From: Actinomycetes bacterium
GTDB taxonomy: Bacteria; Actinomycetota; Acidimicrobiia; Acidimicrobiales; Acidimicrobiaceae
Direction of reading: 5' to 3'
Assembly: GCA_021819025.1 (NCBI GenBank)
Contig: JAKASN010000017.1
Coordinates: forward strand, 1 to 11,855
Length of the DNA: 11,855 nucleotides
This document shows, piece by piece, positions 1 through 7,278 of this stretch. Each line of letters begins with the position of its first letter. The first letter of the stretch is position 1. Made by a program: the position numbers and the translations under genes. The notes under the pieces were generated by a model. It saw only the letters and a program-made list of their open reading frames with translations. It did no database searches and was not told the DNA's origin.

Positions 1-297
1 TTCTTCGAGTTTGTCGCCTTCGCAGGCGATGTCGCCGGCGTCATAGAGAGCTACGTCACTATGCAGAGCAAGTCCGCCGAGTTGCCCTCGTATCGCGTTG
101 GGACCCGCCTTGGCACCCGAGCGCCCTAAGTTTCGAATCACTCCTGCGTCGCAGGCAAACCCAATAAGTACTTTCCCGGGCGCTTGGGGGTGCTGGGCAT
201 CATAGGCGGTTGCGCTTTGATGGATCCTGAGCGCATCGGGAGCCTCTTTGGCGTCGTCGCGTCCGCGAAGAGGAGGATGTTCAGGAGATATGCGCAT
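1..297 (-). CDS. hutG: HutG, formimidoylglutamase (arginase/ureohydrolase family), N-terminal 99 codons only
   Basis: The enzyme hydrolyses N-formimino-L-glutamate to glutamate and formamide, the last step of the direct histidine-degradation route, in the cytoplasm with a Mn2+ centre (family knowledge). The visible part has the expected N-terminal pattern: GRDDAKEAPDALRIHQSA near residues 11-28, then GFACDAGVIRNLGRSGAKAG (about 45-64) followed by PNAIR, and DAGDIACEGD just before the window ends. The metal-binding Asp/His motifs lie further on and are not visible, so activity cannot be judged. I chose the ATG at 295-297 because it is the nearest in-frame start. It lies inside the end of hutI, giving a 17-nt overlap, with no clear Shine-Dalgarno sequence; translation is probably coupled to hutI. 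The reading frame stays open to base 1, so the 3' end lies outside the window. A HutF/N-formylglutamate route is not indicated. Confidence 0.93.
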   Translation of the reverse strand, partial: MRISPEHPPLRGRDDAKEAPDALRIHQSATAYDAQHPQAPGKVLIGFACDAGVIRNLGRSGAKAGPNAIRGQLGGLALHSDVALYDAGDIACEGDKLEE

Positions 298-1513
298 GAA
301 TGAAGTCGCCCCCGCAGACTCGGGCCCAGAGCGGGCTCATTCCGATGTGATAGCTAAGTTCGGCCGGATGGGATATCTCCCAAATGGCGAGATCTGCCCT
401 TGTGGCAATGGCTATTTCGCCGCGGTCGCCTAAGCCCAGTGCTGCGGCAGCGTGGGTGGTGGTGCCGCGGAGCGCCTCGGCGGGACTAAGTCCAAAAAGG
501 ATGCAAGCCATGTTCATGGCGAGCAATATCGACTCCAGAGGGCTTGTTCCCGGATTGTGGTCGGTGGCGAGCGCGATGCGAACTCCTGCGGCGCGCAACT
601 TTGCAATCGGTGGCGGAGTGGTGTCGCCGAGAAAGTAATAGGCGCCCGGTAGTACCACTGCAACAACCTGAGATCCGCTTAGAGCCCGAATCGACGCATC
701 GCTGAGGTGCTCGAGGTGATCAACCGAGAGTGCGTTGTAGCTCACCAGCATTGCGGCGGCACTATTGTCGCCGAGCTGGTCGAGGTGCGCCTTGATGGGC
801 AGCCCCAAACGCGTTGCGGCATCAAAGTATCCGCCCAGCTCTTTGGCGTCGAAGGCGACGCCTTCACAGAACGCATCTACCATGTCGATGAGTCCGAGTC
901 GCGCCAACTCGGGCATCATCACCCAAGAGGCATACTTTAGATACCCTTTTTTGTCACCGGAGAACTCCGGCGCTAGCGCGTGTGCCCCGAGAAAGGTGGT
1001 TCTGACCTCCACGCCGGAGGTACCTGAAATCGAGCGCGCCACGCGCAGCATCTTTTCTTCGGTGGCAAGATCCAATCCATAGCCCGACTTTATCTCTACC
1101 GTGGTAACTCCTGCTGCGGCCATGCGAACCAAGCGCGCACGTGCATGCTTGGCTAGGGCGGCGGCGCTTGCCTGCCTGGTTGCTTGAACCGTCGAGGAGA
1201 TCCCACCACCGCTTGTGGCAATTTCTCGATAGGTCTTGCCCTTTAGGCGCGCCTCAAAGTCTTCGACCCGACTTCCTCCGTAGATGAGATGGGTGTGGCA
1301 GTCGATGAGCCCCGGGGTAACTACTCGTCCCCCTAAGTCGACGACCTCGAATTCTGCGCGGTCGCTAGCCGTGGCGCTTTTGTTCCCGAAAGCGGCAATG
1401 CGGCCGTCGCGGATGTCAATAGTTGCCTTAGGGGTAATCTCGAAAGTCCCGCCGGGAGTGGTGTTGACAATGGTGGCATTGCGTAAAAGCAATGCGGACT
1501 TTTTCGCCATCAC
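281..1513 (-). CDS. hutI: HutI, imidazolonepropionase
   Basis: HutI hydrolyses 4-imidazolone-5-propanoate to N-formimino-L-glutamate, the third step of histidine degradation; it belongs to the metal-dependent amidohydrolase superfamily. The 410-residue length is usual for the family. Seen in the sequence: [13 protein letters not shown] with metal-ligand candidates His73 and His75, the substrate-region motifs EIKSGYGLD (140-148) and [10 protein letters not shown] (174-183), a third ligand candidate His243 in [18 protein letters not shown] (263-271), and Asp318 in [10 protein letters not shown]. The start is either GTG at 1513 (4-nt overlap with the hutU stop) or ATG at 1510 (1-nt TGATG overlap). 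Neither has a good ribosome binding site, so translation is probably coupled to hutU. hutG begins inside its last codons. Identification is firm; only the start is uncertain, by one codon. Confidence 0.97.
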   Translation of the reverse strand: MMAKKSALLLRNATIVNTTPGGTFEITPKATIDIRDGRIAAFGNKSATASDRAEFEVVDLGGRVVTPGLIDCHTHLIYGGSRVEDFEARLKGKTYREIATSGGGISSTVQATRQASAAALAKHARARLVRMAAAGVTTVEIKSGYGLDLATEEKMLRVARSISGTSGVEVRTTFLGAHALAPEFSGDKKGYLKYASWVMMPELARLGLIDMVDAFCEGVAFDAKELGGYFDAATRLGLPIKAHLDQLGDNSAAAMLVSYNALSVDHLEHLSDASIRALSGSQVVAVVLPGAYYFLGDTTPPPIAKLRAAGVRIALATDHNPGTSPLESILLAMNMACILFGLSPAEALRGTTTHAAAALGLGDRGEIAIATRADLAIWEISHPAELSYHIGMSPLWARVCGGDFIHAHIS

Positions 1514-3213
1514 GAGTTGCGTATCATGGGGAGATTGATGCCGGCGTCCTTAGCGGTGGAGATCGCCAAGGGATATCCAGCGTCCGCGTGGCGCATCACT
1601 CCGGTGGCGGGGTCGTTGAAGAGCACGCGGCGGAGGCGCTCGTCGGTCTCGTGTCTCCCGTCGCAGACGATGACCACTCCTGAGTGTTGCGAAAAGCCGA
1701 TTCCCACTCCGCCGCCGTGGTGCATCGATACCCAAGTTGCACCTCCGGCAACATTGAGCATGGCATTGAGAAGTGGCCAGTCAGCTACCGCGTCGGAGCC
1801 GTCGGCCATGGACTCGGTTTCGCGGTTCGGGCTGGCGACAGAACCAGTGTCGAGGTGGTCGCGTCCGATTACGATGGGCGCGGCAAGCTCGCCGTTGCGG
1901 ACCATTTCATTGAATGCCAGACCCAAGCGGTAACGGTCGTGAACGCCCACCCAGCAGATGCGAGCCGGGAGGCCCTGAAATTCGATGCGTTCGCGAGCCA
2001 TGTCGAGCCAATTGTGGAGATGCGGGTCGTCGGGAATGAGCTCCTTTACCTTGGCGTCGGTCTTGTAGATGTCAGTAGCATCGCCCGAGAGCGCTACCCA
2101 GCGAAATGGCCCGTAGCCTTGGCAAAAGAGTGGCCGAATGTAGGCGGGAACAAATCCGGGAAAGTCGAAGGCGCGTTTTACCCCCATCTCCGAGGCCATC
2201 TGGCGAATATTGTTTCCATAGTCGAAGGTCGGGATTCCCTGGTCAGCGAATTTGAGCATGTAGCTGACTTGTCGGGCCATGGAGGCTTTTGCAGCCGCTA
2301 TCACTCCCACCGGATCGTCGAGCTGGTCTCGTTTCCACCGCTCGATGCTCCAACCAGCGGGAAGGTATCCGTGTAGCGGGTCGTGAGCACTGGTTTGATC
2401 GGTTACCACATCGGGACGGATCCCAGCGGAGAAGATTTCGGCGTAGAGTTCGGCGGCGTTGCCGACGAGTCCGACCGAGATCGCCCGCCTTTCCTGGGCG
2501 GCCCGATCAAGCATCTCCATCGCTTCATCGAGCGATTCGGCTTTGGTATCGAGATAGCGACTTGCAATGCGCATATCAATGCGGGATGGGTCGCATTCGA
2601 TCGCGAGCATCGAGAAGCCCGCCATCGTCGCTGCGAGTGGTTGAGCGCCGCCCATACCCCCGAGGCCCGCGGTGAGTATCCACTTCCCGGTAGGATCTCC
2701 CCCAAAGTGCAAATTGGCAATGGAATAGAAAGTCTCATAAGTGCCCTGGACGATGCCCTGGCTACCGATGTAGATCCAAGACCCAGCAGTCATCTGTCCG
2801 TACATCATGAGACCGGCGCGATCAAGCTCTTCAAAGTGCTCCCAGGTCGCCCAGTGGCCGACGAGATTGGAATTGGCAATGAGGACTCTCGGGGCGTTCT
2901 CGTGAGTCTCAAAGACCCCCACCGGCTTGCCACTTTGCACCAGAAGAGTTTCGTTGGCTTCGAGGTCTCGAAGCGATGCCAATATTTGGTCGTAGCACTC
3001 CCAATTTCTTGCGGCTCGGCCGATCCCGCCGTAGACGACCAACTCCGCGGGATGTTCTGCGACTTCGGGGTCGAGATTGTTCTGAATCATTCGATACGCG
3101 GCCTCGGTGAGCCAGCTCTTACAGGTAAGGGTGCTTCCGCGCGGAGCGGAGATGTGACGAGTGGGATCGTAACGAGACGATGCGGCGCGCTTTGAATTTA
3201 CCAAGTGCTCCAT
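1510..3213 (-). CDS. hutU: HutU, urocanate hydratase (urocanase)
   Basis: HutU adds water to urocanate, giving imidazolonepropionate, with a tightly bound NAD+ as electrophile; it is a cytoplasmic homodimer. The 567 residues span the full family length. Diagnostic stretches seen: [16 protein letters not shown] (60-75), [12 protein letters not shown] (93-104), [18 protein letters not shown] (182-199, glycine-rich cofactor region), [19 protein letters not shown] (360-378), [16 protein letters not shown] (381-396), Cys420 in LPARICWVG, which by position should match the catalytic Cys410 of the Pseudomonas putida enzyme, and [16 protein letters not shown] (497-512). The ATG at 3211-3213 is preceded by AAGGAG at a 10-nt distance, the clearest Shine-Dalgarno site in the operon. 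The gene lies 45 nt after hutC and overlaps hutI. After the catalytic Cys the sequence reads [12 protein letters not shown], where I recall GLG in pseudomonad enzymes; this is probably neutral variation. Confidence 0.98.
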   Translation of the reverse strand: MEHLVNSKRAASSRYDPTRHISAPRGSTLTCKSWLTEAAYRMIQNNLDPEVAEHPAELVVYGGIGRAARNWECYDQILASLRDLEANETLLVQSGKPVGVFETHENAPRVLIANSNLVGHWATWEHFEELDRAGLMMYGQMTAGSWIYIGSQGIVQGTYETFYSIANLHFGGDPTGKWILTAGLGGMGGAQPLAATMAGFSMLAIECDPSRIDMRIASRYLDTKAESLDEAMEMLDRAAQERRAISVGLVGNAAELYAEIFSAGIRPDVVTDQTSAHDPLHGYLPAGWSIERWKRDQLDDPVGVIAAAKASMARQVSYMLKFADQGIPTFDYGNNIRQMASEMGVKRAFDFPGFVPAYIRPLFCQGYGPFRWVALSGDATDIYKTDAKVKELIPDDPHLHNWLDMARERIEFQGLPARICWVGVHDRYRLGLAFNEMVRNGELAAPIVIGRDHLDTGSVASPNRETESMADGSDAVADWPLLNAMLNVAGGATWVSMHHGGGVGIGFSQHSGVVIVCDGRHETDERLRRVLFNDPATGVMRHADAGYPLAISTAKDAGINLPMIRNS

Positions 3214-3223
3214 AGCTATTTTT

Positions 3224-3229
3224 CTCCTT
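3224..3229 (-). promoter_or_regulatory. Ribosome binding site of hutU
   Basis: On the minus strand AAGGAG stands 10 nt before the hutU ATG, in the 45-nt hutC-hutU gap. It is the only hut gene junction without an overlap, so hutU appears to initiate translation independently of hutC. That would allow more urocanase than regulator from one mRNA (inference). Confidence 0.75.
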
Positions 3230-3258
3230 GCCGGGTTTGGGCGGTTGGTGTTGGCCTC

Positions 3259-3969
3259 TTAGAAGCTGCCGCTGAACTCGAAGCGGCTTGCCGGGTGATA
3301 AAGCTCGACGACGGTAACTGGGGTGTCGAAGGAAAATGTCCGGCGCCGCAGTACCAGCACCGGTGCACCAGTTTCGAGTTCAAGCGCCGAGGCGACTACT
3401 GGGCTGGAGTTCTCGGCTCGTATCCGGTATTCGACTTTTTGTAGCGGTGCGGCGCTGAGGAGGTATTCGGTAGGGGTGATTTCGGATAGGTCTTGTGCGA
3501 GATATTCCGGAACCGCCCCGGGATTGACCCATCGATACTCCAATTGGATGGCCTGCTCGTTTTCGTAGTGGAGCATCTGAGTATGAAAGACTCGAGCATT
3601 TCGCTCCCCACCAAGCTCGTCAGAGATAACTTCGCTCGGAATCACCTCTCCGTTGAAGAGTACTTTGGCTCGATGGATGTGGCCGCGCGAGGCAACATCT
3701 CGATTAATACTCCGAATCTCGACCACCGTGGAGTCGTAGCGAGTTGGAGCGACGAAGGTTCCCGATCCTTTGACGCGCCTTAGCACGCCTTGATGCACTA
3801 AATCCACTACGGCACGATTAGCGGTCATCCTTGCCACGCCGAATTGCTTGGCGAGAAGGTTCTCCGAAGGGATCCTCTTTCCTTCGCTGAGCTCGCCAGA
3901 GGCGATCTCTTCACGCAGATAAGCCTTAATCTGTTCGTAGGCCGGGGCTGGTTTCAAGGTGGTGGTCAT
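3259..3969 (-). CDS. hutC: HutC, GntR-family histidine-utilisation repressor
   Basis: HutC is a transcriptional repressor of hut genes that in well-studied bacteria is released from DNA by urocanate. The 236-residue protein has the two expected parts. The first is an N-terminal GntR winged helix (about residues 8-77), with AYEQIKAYLREEI, the PSENLLAKQFGVARMTANRA recognition region and GVLRRVKGSGTFVA. The second is a C-terminal UTRA ligand domain (about 95-235), with VFHTQMLHYENEQAIQLEYR, RWVNP, YLAQDLSEITPTEYLL and the closing VLRRRTFSF...VVELYHPASRF. These match HutC specifically rather than other HutC-subfamily regulators such as DasR or PhnF. The ATG at 3967-3969 overlaps the hutH stop as ATGA. 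Its place inside the operon implies autoregulation; candidate operators lie in front of hutH. Confidence 0.95.
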   Translation of the reverse strand: MTTTLKPAPAYEQIKAYLREEIASGELSEGKRIPSENLLAKQFGVARMTANRAVVDLVHQGVLRRVKGSGTFVAPTRYDSTVVEIRSINRDVASRGHIHRAKVLFNGEVIPSEVISDELGGERNARVFHTQMLHYENEQAIQLEYRWVNPGAVPEYLAQDLSEITPTEYLLSAAPLQKVEYRIRAENSSPVVASALELETGAPVLVLRRRTFSFDTPVTVVELYHPASRFEFSGSF

Positions 3970-5498
3970 TGCGCATTGCCCAATGAGGGAAGGCCGATCG
4001 GAGCATAAGCGGCGATTTGCCCAGAGCTAACCAACTCGATGACGCTCTGAATATCGGGTGCGAGGTAGTGATCGATGTCGTAATGAGGGACGTGGGTTCG
4101 TATCAATTGCACCACCGGTGCCAAGGAGGGACTGGTGAGATAAGGCTGGCGAAGGTCGATTCCTTGGGCGGCAGCAAGAAGTTCGATGGCAATGATGCCG
4201 GCCACGTTTGCGCAAATGTCGGTGAGTTTGCGCGCCGCGAAGGTGGCCATGGAGACGTGGTCCTCCTGATTTGCCGAGGTAGGGAGAGAGTCGATTGACG
4301 CCGGATGCGCAAGAGTCTTATTCTCAGATGCCAGAGCCGCTGCGGTCACGTGGGCAATCATGAATCCTGAGTTGACGCCGCCGTCTCTCACTAAAAACGG
4401 GGGGAGGCCGCTCAGGGAAGAGTCGATGAGCAGCGCAATACGGCGTTCGGCGAGCGCCCCGATCTCGGCTGCTGCGATTGCAAGAGTGTCGGCGGCAAAC
4501 GCCACTGGCTCGGCGTGGAAATTCCCTCCCGAGAGCACTTCCAAGGTGTCCGGGAAGACCAGAGGGTTGTCTGACACCGCATTTGCTTCGATGACGAGGG
4601 TGTTCGCAGCATTTCGAATCAAATCGAGGCAAGCACCCATTACTTGGGGCTGGCAGCGCAGGCTATAGGGGTCCTGCACTTTTTCACAATCTTGATGGGA
4701 GACCGTGATCCCGGAGTCTTTGAGCAAGCTGCGATAAGCCGCGGCGGCATCTATTTGGCCCGGGTGGCCACGTAGTTGGTGAATGCGCGGATCAAATGGA
4801 GTGATGGATCCTGCCGCGGCATCGACCGAAAGTGAGCCCGAGACAATGCCACTTCGCCAAAGGTCTTCAATGGCAAAGAGGTTTCGTAGTGCCAATGCCG
4901 TAGACGCTTGTGTTCCATTTAGTAGGGCAAGGCCTTCCTTGGGATGCAAGACCATTGTTTTGAGTCCCGCGGCCGCCAAGCCGGCTTGGGCGGTGGCGCG
5001 CTCGCCCTGGATGTTCACTTCTCCCACTCCGATGAGGATCGTGGCCATATGCGCCAGTGGTGCGAGGTCGCCGGATGCGCCCACGGATCCTTTGGAGGGT
5101 ATTACTGGAAGGACGTCATTATTCAGTAGAGCGATGAGAGCTTCGACAAGTTCCAAGCTGACGCCGGAATGCCCCCGAGCGAGGCTGGCAATCTTGAGGA
5201 GTAAGAGGAGCCGGACCACTTCGGGAGCGAATGGTTCGCCGATTCCTACCGCGTGTGATAGGACGAGGTTCTTTTGAAGTAGCTCTAGCTGTTCGCGTGG
5301 GATATGGGTGTTGGCGAGCCGCCCGAAGCCGGTGTTGACCCCATAGGCGGGTTCTCCCCGTTCTGCAATTGACGCGACGGCTTCGGCCCCTCTGGTAATG
5401 GCATCTCTGCAACTTGGGTCGAGCTCGACGCTCTGGCGCTTTTCGGCCATGGAGCGAAGATCACCAAGTGTAAGCCTGCCGGGAGTTATGGTAATCAA
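3966..5498 (-). CDS. hutH: HutH, histidine ammonia-lyase (histidase)
   Basis: HutH eliminates ammonia from L-histidine to give trans-urocanate, the committed step of histidine breakdown. The prosthetic group MIO forms autocatalytically from Ala-Ser-Gly, seen here as A141-S142-G143 in KGSVGASGDLAPLAH. Other active-site features are Tyr52 in AYGVNTGFGRLA, NGTQAS (194-199), QDPYSLRCQPQVMG (275-288), GGNFHAEP (324-331) and Glu412 in TSANQEDHVSM. The 510-residue length is full size. The start is TTG at 5496-5498: AGGA lies 7 nt upstream, and the resulting N-terminus ITITPGRLTLGDLR aligns with the usual beginning of histidases, whereas the first internal Met (residue 17) would remove it. It is the first gene of the hut operon and its stop overlaps hutC by 4 nt (ATGA). 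Confidence 0.98.
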   Translation of the reverse strand: MITITPGRLTLGDLRSMAEKRQSVELDPSCRDAITRGAEAVASIAERGEPAYGVNTGFGRLANTHIPREQLELLQKNLVLSHAVGIGEPFAPEVVRLLLLLKIASLARGHSGVSLELVEALIALLNNDVLPVIPSKGSVGASGDLAPLAHMATILIGVGEVNIQGERATAQAGLAAAGLKTMVLHPKEGLALLNGTQASTALALRNLFAIEDLWRSGIVSGSLSVDAAAGSITPFDPRIHQLRGHPGQIDAAAAYRSLLKDSGITVSHQDCEKVQDPYSLRCQPQVMGACLDLIRNAANTLVIEANAVSDNPLVFPDTLEVLSGGNFHAEPVAFAADTLAIAAAEIGALAERRIALLIDSSLSGLPPFLVRDGGVNSGFMIAHVTAAALASENKTLAHPASIDSLPTSANQEDHVSMATFAARKLTDICANVAGIIAIELLAAAQGIDLRQPYLTSPSLAPVVQLIRTHVPHYDIDHYLAPDIQSVIELVSSGQIAAYAPIGLPSLGNAQ

Positions 5499-5505
5499 TT
5501 AGAAA

Positions 5506-5509
5506 TCCT
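5506..5509 (-). promoter_or_regulatory. Ribosome binding site that decides the hutH TTG start
   Basis: On the minus strand AGGA is followed by seven bases and then TTG. No ATG or GTG lies at a comparable distance, so this site supports TTG as the hutH start. Confidence 0.6.
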
Positions 5510-5519
5510 GTCTATACAA
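5508..5519. promoter_or_regulatory. Putative HutC operator, proximal site (minus strand TTGTATAGACAG)
   Basis: The core TGTATAGACA differs by one base from the TGTA-N2-TACA palindrome that I recall for HutC sites in pseudomonads. It falls between the predicted transcription start and the hutH ribosome binding site, where a bound repressor would block RNA polymerase. The 8-mer TTGTATAG recurs in inverted orientation at 5546-5553. Confidence 0.5.
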
Positions 5520-5528
5520 GTTTGAGCC

Positions 5529-5557
5529 AGAATATCAGAGAGAAGTTGTATAGTCAA
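5529..5557 (-). promoter_or_regulatory. Promoter of the hut operon (-35 TTGACT, 17-nt spacer, extended -10 TGATATTCT)
   Basis: Read on the minus strand, TTGACT (5552-5557) and TATTCT (5529-5534) are separated by exactly 17 nt, and TG lies one base before the -10, giving an extended -10. The predicted transcription start is about 5522, leaving a leader of roughly 24 nt before the hutH TTG. This is the best sigma-70-like match I see in the hutH upstream region. It is a prediction from consensus only. Confidence 0.6.
5546..5557. promoter_or_regulatory. Putative HutC operator, distal site (plus strand TTGTATAGTCAA)
   Basis: This is the second TTGTATAG copy, inverted relative to the proximal one with centres 34 bp apart. 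It coincides with the -35 hexamer of the predicted hut promoter. The TTG...CAA ends make it a partial palindrome. HutC bound here would compete with sigma factor. It is also on the upstream side of the divergent ctaA region, so an effect on that direction is possible but unsupported. Confidence 0.45.
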
Positions 5558-5595
5558 GTTAAAATGCGAAATTTGTTTTTGCCGTGCAATCGCCA

Positions 5596-5620
5596 CCCAC
5601 GTGACCCGGCATGCCGTGGG
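5596..5620. repeat. Inverted repeat / nested palindrome in the hutH-ctaA intergenic region
   Basis: CCCACG (5596-5601) is repeated inverted as CGTGGG (5615-5620), and a perfect 10-bp palindrome CGGCATGCCG lies at 5607-5616; CACGTG is also present at 5599-5604. It could be a protein-binding site or an RNA hairpin in the leader of the plus-strand transcript. No T-tract follows, so it is not an intrinsic terminator. Confidence 0.35.
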
Positions 5621-5678
5621 GATTTCGCCTCTTGCCAGCAAGAACTTTCCCGAGGTCCCAAAGTTTCAGGAGCTGGCC

Positions 5679-5801
5679 ATGTCGCACGCGGAGAGATCTC
5701 GGTTTGACAAGCCGTTGGCCACGAAGGACTATCGGGGGGGAGAGATTCCTAAAGACAAGGACGGTTTTGCTAGTGGGGAAGGCACACCTGGATCAAAGTG
5801 A
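5679..5801 (+). CDS. Possible 40-residue hydrophilic small protein or leader peptide ahead of ctaA
   Basis: The reading frame MSHAERSRFDKPLATKDY... ends at TGA 5799-5801. Its ATG has AGGAG six bases upstream, one of the best ribosome binding sites in the window. The product is strongly charged and hydrophilic, with no membrane segment and no motif I recognise. It overlaps the likely ctaA start by about 35 nt in another frame, so its translation could couple to or modulate ctaA. It could equally be a chance frame. I do not recognise a family. Confidence 0.3.
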   Translation: MSHAERSRFDKPLATKDYRGGEIPKDKDGFASGEGTPGSK

Positions 5802-6681
5802 TACTAAGAGGCGATCCCGCGCACTTGTGGTCAGTTCTATAACCACCGCTGCACTTACCTACGCGCTCGTTGGGCTCGGTAGCACGGTTCGCGTTACCGA
5901 TTCGGGTATGGGATGCCCCTCCTGGCCGCTCTGCTATGGGCAACTTGGACCGATCTTTCACGTACACCCGATTCTTGAGGAGAGCCACCGCTACTTGGCG
6001 TCCCTCGTGACTGTCGCCGCGTTTGTGACTCTCGTACTTGCGTTGCGCCTCAATGAAGCCCATCCCGTCAAGTTGAGCGCCAAAATTACTGCCGCGCTCG
6101 TGGTCTTTCAAGTTCTCTTGGGCGGTCTCACGGTTTTGGCGAGGAATGCTCCATGGACCGTAGCGCTCCATCTCATCACTGGATTGGTGTTTTTGGCAGC
6201 AACCACTACCACTGCGACACTGGTTGTTTTAGGCAAGACATTTTCGGGTCTTTCTCCGCTCGCGCGTGGTTGGGGTCTTGGGTCACTGGGTGCGACGCTG
6301 CTCCTGCTTTTCAGCGGATCGCTGGTGGTCGGCTCGGGAGCCGGTGCGGCATGTCCGACTTGGCCAGTCTGTTTTGCCAATGGCCCGGCGCGGCTCACCG
6401 CTGTCGCGCTTTTTCACCGAGTGGTGATGGGCGCCGCCGGGCTGACTATTGTCGCCTTTATTGCCAAGGGTTGGAGGGGGTCGTCCCAACCCTGGAAGAT
6501 CCGCTCGAAATGGCTTGTCGGCGCGGTCTTCGCGGTGGCACTAGTGGGGGCTGGAGTCGCACTTTCGCGTTCCAATCCGGCCTGGGCCGATGTGCACCTC
6601 GCCGCAGCTGCTGCACTTTGGGTGCTTTTGGTAATTCAAGTCATCACCCACGCTGTGGTCCCCTCGGACTCCACGCTATGA
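5767..6681 (+). CDS. ctaA: Heme A synthase, COX15/CtaA family
   Basis: CtaA oxidises the C8 methyl group of heme O to a formyl group, giving heme A for aa3-type terminal oxidases; it is an integral membrane protein of about eight helices in two homologous halves. Seen in roughly 304 residues: a first helix with VRVTDSGMGCPSWPLC (Cys50, Cys56), the ESHR heme-ligand motif (His74), His135 in VALHLITG, the second-half counterpart AACPTWPVC (Cys196, Cys202), His217 in LFHRVVMG and His277 in DVHLAAA. Thus both halves keep a CX5C pair and two His. The start is unsettled: TTG 5767 has AAGGA five bases upstream, and GTG 5773 is close behind. An ATG at 5611 would add 52 basic, non-helical residues and is unlikely. 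It is divergent from hut and no oxidase or heme O synthase gene lies in the window. An aerobic respiratory host is implied. Confidence 0.93.
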   Translation: MLVGKAHLDQSDTKRRSRALVVSSITTAALTYALVGLGSTVRVTDSGMGCPSWPLCYGQLGPIFHVHPILEESHRYLASLVTVAAFVTLVLALRLNEAHPVKLSAKITAALVVFQVLLGGLTVLARNAPWTVALHLITGLVFLAATTTTATLVVLGKTFSGLSPLARGWGLGSLGATLLLLFSGSLVVGSGAGAACPTWPVCFANGPARLTAVALFHRVVMGAAGLTIVAFIAKGWRGSSQPWKIRSKWLVGAVFAVALVGAGVALSRSNPAWADVHLAAAAALWVLLVIQVITHAVVPSDSTL

Positions 6682-7278
6682 GGGTCGCCAATTGAGACGA
6701 TAGGACGAGTTGGGCTTTCTCTTTTCGCCTAAGCCAAGGGGCTTCTTTGCGCACTGTTGCTTTCTCCGTCGCTTTTCCAAGCGATCTGCATTGGCGCTTA
6801 GGGCTTCGCCCGACACCGGGATGGCTGTAACGGCGTTGGGACGTCAAACTGAACTTCTCGAGGACCTTCTCGATTGGGACTCGCGCGTCGCCCAGGCGCT
6901 TGGAGAGTGCTTGTATAGGACTCTGGCGTGCGGCTTTGCGTCGGCTTATGCGCCCTGGGCGTGGAGTTTGCCGTATCTATCACCGCGCAGATCCTTGGCA
7001 AAAGTTGGAACTGTCGATGCGCCGCGGAGCTCCTTTGCTTGCGAGGAGGCACCTATTGTTTGGAGGTCTGGCATCTGGTAGGTGCTGGTGGGCATTTTGT
7101 TTCCGCAGGCAATTTATCGAGAACTAGTTACCTGGGCGTCACGCTGCTATGGCCGGTGATGTGGCACTGTTTTACGCTCTAGGACCACAGCGACCCTCGG
7201 AGCGGGGGAGATCCGCCAATGGCATCTTCAGGACCACTTGGCATCGGTAAGCCTGGCGCAGTTTTTGATCGAGCACGC
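6682..7278. other. Gene-poor stretch after ctaA; possible remnants of a decayed gene
   Basis: No confident gene is present in these 597 bases. In one plus-strand frame, protein-like text runs from ATG 6821 (MAVTALGRQTELLEDLLDWD and onward), is broken by TAG at 7079-7081 and TGA at 7157-7159, and continues through GEIRQWHLQDHLASVSLAQF to TAG 7337-7339, overlapping the 3' end of the PLP-enzyme gene in antisense. The other two plus frames are also open for long parts, so frameshifts could be involved. I do not recognise a family. A short stem AAGCC/GGCTT with a 4-nt loop lies at 6731-6744, too weak and without a T-run to call a terminator. A TTGTATAG motif occurs at 6911-6918. Confidence 0.3.

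Noticed and set aside
1684..2376. 230-codon plus-strand frame
   Set aside because: It lies wholly antisense to hutU, which is strongly identified; the product has no recognisable motif and mirrors the codon pattern of the real gene.
2383..3195. 270-codon plus-strand frame
   Set aside because: It is also an antisense shadow of hutU, with no ribosome binding site and no motif.
5611..5766. Upstream ATG extension of ctaA
   Set aside because: It would add 52 basic, Pro/Arg-rich residues before the first helix, unlike the family, and lacks a ribosome binding site.
6731..6744. AAGCC/GGCTT stem after ctaA as an intrinsic terminator
   Set aside because: The 5-bp stem is not followed by a T-run, so it does not meet terminator criteria.
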